Source: Coniferiporia sulphurascens (lineage: Eukaryota; Basidiomycota; Agaricomycetes; Hymenochaetales; Hymenochaetaceae). From it: a stretch of 64,000 bases of DNA. The stretch's first letter is position 1. The number at the start of each line of letters is the position of its first letter. Below the pieces are notes generated by a model. The model made no database searches. It was given only the letters and a program-made list of their open reading frames with translations, and was not told the origin of the DNA. Positions 56,622 to 64,000 of this stretch are shown here, one piece after another. The stretch covers positions 1-64,000 of the forward strand of contig NBBA01000005.1 in the NCBI GenBank assembly GCA_002794785.1, read 5' to 3'. The translations under genes were made by a program, and so were the position numbers.

Positions 56622-58702
56622 TCATCGCACTTCAACCTCCCACTCGCCGCCTTCTCCACCGGACTGAGGCAAACTCTTAAGTGCTATACGTACACGCCGG
56701 CGTGTGCCTTCCCTAGCACCTTGCGAATCGGGGATATTCGTACTGGATGCGGAAGCGGTATAATCAAACGGAGAATCCGGCAGCCCAAATGATGCGGAGG
56801 GCGCGCACACTCCAAGGAATGGCCCAAGTGGGTCGACGTCGACAAACGAGAGCGAATGAGGATTTGGGCGCGCGCTGAAGGAGGAAGGGCCAGATGTAGG
56901 CGAAGGTTGTGATTGGGGTGGGAAGGAAAGCGGCGAGAACGGGAACTGATCGGAGATTGGGGAGGGCACAGCAATGGGTAGTGTTAGGGATTCATCTGTG
57001 GGTAACTCCGGAGATGGCGAGAGTAAGTCGGTGTTTCTTGCGGGCGCAGAGGGCGATGAGTGTACCCGCACACGAATCTTTCCGTCTTTCGTCCGACGTG
57101 TGTCAAATGAAATATCTAGCGCACCCAGTCCAAGTCCCCCGAGTCCGAGCTCGCTCTCGCTTTCAAACTCGAGCCTCTTCCAGGCGCCGCTCTCGTTGGT
57201 ATTTGCCGTGTTCGGGAAATCGACATCCATATCCATGTTCCGCCCAATGCCTGCATCGACGCTTGAGCCATTCCAGTCGAATTCCCAGTCAAGCAACGAA
57301 GGCGGCGCCCCCGGGCCATCGGTAGTCGCGGGGAAAAAGGTCGGCGCGTCCCATTGGATATTGTCCAAGAAAGACCGAGACGTGGGAAGCGCAGTGCGCG
57401 AGTGAGGGGAAGGTTGGGAGAGGAGGGAGGGAAGTGCGCAAAGCAGGACCTGCGGCAGGATCTCATTAATTTTCTGGAAATAGCAGGAAGATGGAAAACG
57501 CACCATCAACCCCAAGCTGGCCCCACCTTTCGGGCTTGTGATAGCACTTTTCAGTGGGGAGAAGGGTCCCAGAAGAGGCGAACTTGCGCCTGAACTCGTT
57601 CCTTCACTTAGTACCGGCTCGTACGCCTCCGTCTTGACCTTCTGATGCTGAGACGTTTCGAGGCGATGGGCAAGTTCAGCCTCCCGCTGCCGGGCTGCTG
57701 CGAGTTGTTCGCGCAGCTGATCAAGTTCGGAGGAGTCTGAAGAAGCCGACGAGAGGGGAGACGACGAGCGGCCACCTGCGAGACGGCGAAGGCGTTCGTT
57801 CTCCTGTTCAAGCTCGGCGACGCGTCTAGGAAAATATTATTAAATTCAGATAATCAGCAATAAGCTATGAAATATAATTACATCTCCATTAGCTCAAACT
57901 CCTCGCGCTTGCGCTGCCTGCTTAAGAACGCGGCGGCACGGTTCTTTACGAGGCGAGCCTCGCGCTTGCTGAGTCCCGTAACATCCGGAGGTACGAAGTC
58001 TTTCGAGCTCATGCATGCGCGGGGCCTCTTGGAGGCTGTCGGGGACGGTGAGCACTCGGAGTTGGAGGACGACCGCTTAGGTAGAGATGCGGAACTTGAT
58101 GAAGACTCGGGGGAGCCCGGAGGGGCAAGCGAGGCAGAGACGGCGTGCATGTTCGCGGGGGCGGGCAACGGTGGGGGTAATATTGCAGCTGGGAGGGACG
58201 AGGGGGAGGGCAGCGGTGTTGGGAGGGACGAGGAGGGTGGTGGGTTGAGAGAAAGACCGGGATGTGGGAGGGAAAAGTTGAAGTCGAAGTGGTGATTGGT
58301 CGGAAGGCAGGACGGGGGTGGGCGCCCACGCGCGTCGGCTGCTGCGGCTACCTCCGAGCCGTGGCGGAGACTGTTTTCAAAGATTATTTCCCTTCGCAGC
58401 ATCTCTAACTCTGACAACGACGATGGCGACGGCGGCGAATAGGCCATTGACGACGACGACGCCGACGACGACGGTAGCAACGACGACGACATTGACGACG
58501 TTGGCGACACAGGCGAGATGGGAAACTGGGCGAACCCAGAGGCCGGCCTATAAACGTAGGCACTGCCGGGGAATTGGTGGAACTGGGGCTGATGTGATGA
58601 GCTCTCCCAGGCGGACAGAACGGCTGCCGACCCCGTGGACGTCGTCTCGAACGGGTTTTGAGAGCGAGGCATCCTGCGGGCCTGGCCGGATTCAAAGTAC
58701 AT
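56622..58702 (-). CDS. bZIP transcription factor, paralogue 2
   Basis: The ATG at 58702 (MYFESGQARRMPRSQNPFE) opens a 274-codon first exon ending near 57880. It has Pro/Ser-rich sequence, then SKDFVPPDVTGLSKREARLV, KNRAAAFLSRQRKREEFELM, the same basic region as paralogue 1. The zipper exon follows a 50-bp intron (about 57883-57833; RVAELEQENERLRRLAG). A further intron near 57500-57400 leads to the C-terminal domain (LDNIQWDAPTFFPA; ALDISFDTRRTKDGKIRVRV), ending GGEGGEWEVEVR at stop 56622-56624. The paralogues are most alike in the basic region, the SxGTSSGASSPLLGP block and the C-terminal DTRxTKDGKIRVRVHS and RRRVRIAL blocks, and differ in the linkers. They face each other tail to tail. Both look functional. 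Confidence 0.86.
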
Positions 58703-61405
58703 TTTCTGGAGGGGGGCGGGGAGGCGAGGAGGCGCAGCTCAAACTGCACACGAATTTATAAAAACTCACCCATACGGTATCAAGCCTTCTCGTCCATTAA
58801 TACTATTGCACTAATACACGTTGAATCTGACAAGCGAATGATTTGATCTGGGCCTCCACAAAGTTCTGCGGCTGCTCTGCTCTGCGAATCGCCGTATTCG
58901 AGCATTTGCGTGCTCCCGAGGACAGGCCGGACAGCCCGTACAGCCCGACATTCGCAACGCACCACGCGACTTCTCCCTTCGAAATACCTACCTATGGTAT
59001 CTCTCTCGAACTATCTTCTTAGCAAGAATCTCGGCCGCTACTTCCTTCAATGTCGACTGTCTCCCCTCCTCCTCCAGATCAGCTTTGATCACCTGTACTC
59101 TCTCCTACTTCCCCCGGCGTGACACCCCTCTCCCCCTTTTCTCGGTATTCCTGAGCCGTCGTCACTTCAAGCCTTTCCTCTTCCGCCTCTAGAAAGGAGT
59201 TCTGTTGGCTGCGACGAACCCCCTCTCGGACTGTTTTTCTCAGCTCAGTTTTCCTTGGCTTCTTCCCCGCAATAAACTGTCTCCATGCGTCGCATGTAGT
59301 CACGGTCGGGTTCGATCCCTGCTGTCGCTTTCCGTTTGTCCAATGCTACTCTTGAAGCGTCTGCTGATCACCGTCCAATATACGCCTGCCCCACAAGCTA
59401 CCACCGCGCCTGTCCGGGGGTTGATCTCAGCACCGCTGAACTATACATTTCTGCAGTGCCTTCATGTGAAGAACTCTAGTACCGTTGCGTCAGAATCTGC
59501 TTTTCCCTCCGGTCGTTACCTTCTTTTATTTCCGGATGTTTCTATACAAGCGATATTCGGAACGGCGGCATGCCCTCTGTTCGCGCCGCCCACACTCGCG
59601 CTAGGCGCTCCTGTGTCTCCCGCGCCAATATGTCTTCCAAAACAACCACGTGTGCGCGACGGCGACGCGATGGTCAAATGCGTAAACCTGCCTCATCGAG
59701 CGAAGAGACCCGATTAACCATGCATACTGCGTCCGCAATGGTACTCAGTATCCCCGTCAGCTCTCGCGATCATCCTTCCCTGATCTTCTTCCGGATATCT
59801 GGTTCTGATGTACCGGGGTCACTTGTGTTTTTAGCTCTGGCAAATGAATGTGGACGCTCCCGGCGTTATGGACGCGCTTCCGCTCCGCTCTCCGACTTAG
59901 CGAGCGCTGTCTTCGTGCACCATACGGTTCAATTGTGAAATAGGAATTGAAGGCACCCCCTCTTGACATATGGGAAATGCTCTGCATCCGCGCTTGTGCC
60001 CTGCACCACTTCATTCCGGGATCATGATAAACAGTCCGAACACGTCCGGACGCCTCCTGAAGCTAACCTTGTGTCCGTCCATTATGTTTAATTCCTCCGC
60101 GGTTAGCCCCGAAGCCGGCTCATCTCAAGTCCCACATGTCGTTTCTTCGCACCCTATATGTACTTGGTCTGGCGCCACTGAGCTAAGTCTTGTCTTTGTC
60201 TCTCTGTCTTTGTTCAGATACAGGAGAAATGCTGCGAGACCACAAGATGCATCTGGGGCGACGCCATCTGTCAGCCACCGCCGCCGCTCAACTCCGGTTA
60301 CCGGTATTGCCTTATTTAGGAGATCGTTCCCGGCATTTGCGATCTTCGGTGTGGCTGCTATTCCAACCGTAGGACCGTCTGCACACCTGTGAGGACTCTG
60401 GCCTAAACCTCGGGGCAAAACCAGGGGGAGGACTAGTTACCCCGCATCCGAGGCTCTCCCGCCCGTGGTTTCCCTATGTGTGCCCCTTGGTTAGTCTCTA
60501 TTGGCCTGACTCGTGTGCTCTGCCCGGGCCTACGCTATTAGTTCAGGTCAGACGGCGAGTCCGACAAACCTAGCTACTCCACCGGTGGATCGTGATGGTT
60601 GGCCAAAATAGTAAAGGTGTCAAGGTCGTATGTAATGCTGTTGGGAACCCATCCACATCCCGGGCGTTCTTTGGTATCAGTACTCCGATGCCCTGCGTAG
60701 ACCTCACGGACCGGCCTCGATCTTTGCAGAGTACTCCGGCTGTCGTGAAAAGCGAACTAGAATCCGTGCACTTGATTTTCGGAAAATATCTGACGTACTC
60801 GCTACGATCGCTATGCCATCTTCCACCGCCATCGACTATTCGCATTGCTCTTTGTCTGTCACATAATGAAGCACCCCATTGCCTGGCGATTTAAACGCCA
60901 ATTCGCCCCTGCCAAATCTGATGTACTGACGCCATTCTAGCCTTCAGCTGCTCATACGTGTGGCGTCTGTATCGTCTGTCTGATGCCATCAGTAATTTTC
61001 AGATCATGATTGACGATTATCCCGAACCACGATTTACTACGACTTGAGTCATTCTCTGTCAGTCTTCGTGTACTAGGATGCGGACAGTTGAGGATTGAGC
61101 TAACTAAAGTGGACCAGCGCCTCCCTCGCCATCTTCTCTTCCCATCTCGAGTCCGAAGCGAGGTGACTTCGGAGAAGACCTGTATCGTTAACGGGATTGC
61201 ACCTTCAACGCATATGACTAAGGGTAGGTGTCTTTATAAAGACATGTTTACATGTATTCCTCGCCTCCGAGTCCGGGACGAGACACGTGAAAAAACAAAC
61301 ATACGCTGAGGATCTCTTTACATTGTGAATTTTTGTTTCAGCTCGACGTGACCATGCATACGTTCTTCGCCTGTCGAAGGCCACAATCAAAGAACAGGAT
61401 TTGAA

Positions 61406-61440
<35 letters not shown>

Positions 61441-62630
61441 GAGTCATTTCGGCTGCCGTACACCTGCTCTTCCAAGTAATGGCTTCTCGGTGCTCAAATT
61501 CTTGATGCGCATCTCGTGATCGACGCCGTCAGCATTCAGGATTTTAGCTTGCCATCAGCCATGAGAAAGAACACTTAGGGGAAGAACCAGCGTATTACTA
61601 CTTGTGAATTGGTTAGAACTTTCGACTTTGTTCTGCTCGTGAAGGGGACATCGAAGGAAGAGGATTCTATTCGGCTCTCCTTTGTGCATCTTTTACGGCG
61701 TTTCTTCTTTATCCTTTTGAGAGCCTTGCATGCGGGTCAATAGTAAGTTTGTTCAATCCTTCATCACTCGCTCCGAAAGGCAAGTAGAGTCCTCGTTCCG
61801 CCTGTTGGCTTGATATTACATCAAAATGATAGTCTGCACCGCACGCTAACGGTAAAGTTGGGCAGTTTCCAACGTTTCAGAAATCTGCATTGCTGCTCGT
61901 CGGAACTAAACTGACATACGTATCTCCTCAAATTACGCCGGGCTTTCAATCTGCGAAAGTCGCCGCCCATAACATTCCACTAGTCACTAGTGAGGCCTTT
62001 CGATATTCACTAGAATCGAAGCAGGTACGTTTTGGAACGCATGCGGGAGAGCATAATCCCCGATGGTTTATGTAGATGTAATGATCCGTTTTTCTCATTT
62101 CAGGGGACGGAAATGGCGTGTTCTGGGCTTATTGCGAAGTCTAGGCTGAGGCCTAAGTGCTATACATAAGCTGCTAAGTTCCCTATCTAACGTCCTGAGG
62201 CGCTTAGGAGCGCTTCGATTCTGATGTTTTGATTTTAAAACACACTATGGGAGTTCGCTATGAGGTTGGGGTGATGGATCGCGACCAGTGGAGCAAGGAT
62301 CATGGGTGCGGACGCCACTCTTCAATCTCGGGAATGCTAATGCTCCTGCACCAGCATAAATTGTGTAAATTGTGTCCTGGGAGCACTTAGAAAAGGAATT
62401 TAAGATTTAATGAGTTGGGCTATCATTATCCAAAACAAGGTCATAGTGATTAAAAAGATAAAAACCCAATACTGTAAAACAAAGAACGTAGGATGTTTCT
62501 AGGTGATAAATTATCCGAAAACGTATACCATAGCGAATGCATGTCAGCACGAACGCGTCTAAATCTTTTCTTGTCAAACCGTCTCCACCGGCACAAGCGT
62601 CCTCACAACACAAGTGCACTTGCACCCGCT
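58703..62630. other. Gene-poor stretch of 3.9 kb
   Basis: Frames of 100-170 codons at 59205-59717 and 59970-60392 (+) lack any family signature I recognise and do not connect by convincing splicing. They could belong to an unrecognised gene. An AC microsatellite lies at about 61408-61435. Confidence 0.45.
61408..61435. repeat. (AC)n microsatellite
   Basis: About 14 perfect AC dinucleotide units, a likely length-polymorphic marker. Confidence 0.95.
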
Positions 62631-63808
62631 CTACACATACTTCGAGAACCACGGAATCAAGCTCTGGGCCAGCGTATAGCTGAACACGAGCTTGGGGCCC
62701 ACGACGAGGATCTTCGGCGTGAGACCCTTGAATAGCCCGCCGACGCCCTCGTTCCGCACAAGCTCTTTGAATACCGTGAGACCGTTCACGCGAGTCTCGA
62801 AGTTCGCATTTTGAATGCGCGTTTTGATGACATCGAGGGGAGCGGCGACGGTGATGCTGGCTACCGCCCCTGCAATGGACGCGATGAAGTTTTGCGACCA
62901 GGTAGCGTCCGAGTAGGAGGTTACGCCGAGGAGATCTTTGGTCGCTGCAGAGGCACCGAAAAGCTGTGCAGATGAATTAAATCAGGTTGAGATGGAAAGT
63001 AGCGAGCCCTTGGATGAAAGACACGTACAGCGAAGGAACCTGGGGCGTTACGCGCCATAGTCCATCCCCATCCGCGATAGAGCGTCGTACCCTCTTCAAG
63101 GAATATCCGCACGACACCGCGTCCACGGAAGGCCTCCGGGTTGACTTGACGCTTGATCTTAAGCGCATCAAGCGGGAGGAGCACCTACGCACGAAAATAG
63201 TTAGGAAAAGAAAATTGCTACTGCTGGCGGAGCAAACAAAAATCTCACTCACCACTTCTCCAATACCTGTCAGGCTTCCCGCGGTCGCCTGCATCATCAT
63301 CTTTCCCTTCCGCTCACCGAAGGTATTCGTGAAAGAAGACTTGTAGCGCGACGAGATAATGTCATTGAACCACGGCTGCCCGCCGAACTTGTAGACACGC
63401 TGCGCGACCTTGTAACCCGCGGCGTAGCCAAGGCCGGGAAAGAGTGAAAGGAGGCGGCGTCCGATCGGTGCAGTGGCGTGCTCGCGGAAGAGGATCGTCG
63501 AAAGATTGCCTGAGGAGACCTGTGGACGTGTCGCGCCGAGAACCGACGTTCGCGCCGTCAGCTCAGCTAGAGATTATCGGCAGGTGTACGAAGAGCAAAC
63601 CTTGTCTTTGTTGCTCATGAGACGCTTGGCAATAGTATCCACAGGATGAAAGACAAGCAGCTCAGCGATGCCTGTCGACATAGACGCCCTCCGTCAGAAA
63701 CTTCATTCGCCCGATGATATTGAATATCCAAAACACACCAGACGTCCCAGAGCCAAGGACACGGGCAGCCCCGCTATCTTTTCCTTTCCCACTAGCAATA
63801 GGAGACAT
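62631..63808 (-). CDS. GGC1: Mitochondrial GTP/GDP carrier Ggc1 (Yhm1)
   Basis: A mitochondrial carrier family protein of the inner membrane that exchanges matrix GDP for cytosolic GTP and in yeast affects mitochondrial iron homeostasis. The ATG at 63808 (MSPIASGKGKDSG) is followed by ARVLGSGTSG, spliced to IAELLVFHPVDTIAKRLMSN, the first carrier signature (PxDxxxxR). Then come LFPGLGYAAGYKVAQRVYKFG, GKMMMQATAGSLTG, LLPLDALKIKRQVNPEAF (second signature), YRGWGWTMARNAPGSFALFG, and the third repeat ITVAAPLDVIKTRIQN. The end is GLFKGLTPKILVVGPKLVFS, then LAQSLIPWFSKYV, matching the Ggc1 C-terminus; stop at 62631-62633. At least four short GT-AG introns are evident (e.g. about 63736-63670, 63600-63540, 63250-63185, 63030-62960). 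The gene looks intact. Confidence 0.93.
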
Positions 63809-63915
63809 TTCTAGAAAAGATAAGAGAAAAAGAAAAGCGGGAGCGACAATAGAATGGCGGTGAGCAGAGCTGAAGGGACCAGCAGAAAATTACAGCCGAT
63901 TTTCACGAGTTGTGT

Positions 63916-63941
63916 CACGTGGCGGATGCCATCATCACGTG
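63916..63941. promoter_or_regulatory. Two CACGTG E-boxes upstream of GGC1
   Basis: CACGTG at 63916-63921 and 63936-63941, both within TCACGTGG, 20 bp apart (about two helical turns) and about 110-130 bp upstream of the GGC1 start codon. CACGTG is the site of Cbf1- and other bHLH-type factors. Function is inferred from motif and placement only, and the boxes could also serve a gene beyond the window edge. Confidence 0.55.
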
Positions 63942-64000
63942 GACTCTATTTTGCCGCGCTCTCGACGGTAAAGCACGGTACACGGAAGAAGAGCGGAGTT

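Noticed and set aside
59205..60392. Two plus-strand frames (170 and 140 codons) as a hypothetical gene
   Set aside because: No recognised domain, no convincing splice link between them and unremarkable residue content. Kept only as a possibility in the gap description.
1..64000. CRISPR arrays, bacterial operons or prophage
   Set aside because: The window is eukaryotic, with a telomere, spliceosomal introns and fungal retrotransposons. No spaced direct-repeat arrays were seen.

Overview
This window is the left end of a chromosome of a filamentous basidiomycete, most likely an agaricomycete. It opens on a (CCCTAA)n telomere tract. Its genes carry many 50-70 bp GT-AG introns, and it holds families typical of mushrooms: a DUF6534 membrane protein, an F-box protein, paired cytochrome P450s and a furin-like Cys-rich membrane protein. 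I cannot name the species.

Layout: 1-177 telomere. 178-1722 two tandem subtelomeric units of about 0.7-0.8 kb, separated and ended by telomere repeats. They carry strong signs of a folded RNA: GNRA and UUCG loops, base changes that preserve pairing between the copies, a group I intron-like P7 signature and a hammerhead-like junction. 2386-6127 (-) an intact RAD1/XPF endonuclease gene. 6.1-13.0 kb no recognisable gene. 13041-15387 (+) an Nrg1-type zinc-finger repressor. 16322-18201 (+) a DUF6534 membrane protein. 18501 tRNA-Val(AAC). 20553-24136 (+) a HAK/KUP potassium transporter with two non-canonical splice donors. 24869-25131 a TA-flanked MITE. 25332-28406 (+) a Cys-rich type I membrane protein. 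29331-31361 (+) an F-box protein. 31553 a second tRNA-Val.

32.1-46.9 kb is a tail-to-tail P450 pair. The minus-strand copy (46887-44744) is intact. The plus-strand copy (32119-44277) is broken up by a nest of transposons: a copia element with 256-bp LTRs, four solo LTRs of one family with perfect 5-bp target duplications (two of them inside the copia element), a poly(A) retroposed fragment with a 14-bp duplication, and an unclassified 1.46 kb insert. The copia LTRs differ only by transitions at CpG-type sites, and the in-frame stops in the element are almost all TGA, so it decayed by CpG deamination. A foldback MITE lies just upstream of the intact P450, followed by a third identical tRNA-Val at 47665-47737 (-).

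51.2-58.7 kb holds a second tail-to-tail paralogue pair, two bZIP transcription factors. The window ends with GGC1, the mitochondrial GTP/GDP carrier (62631-63808, -), with two CACGTG boxes upstream of it. Several gaps of 3-4 kb in the right half hold nothing I can support as genes. The most unusual object is the telomere-embedded structured-RNA repeat.
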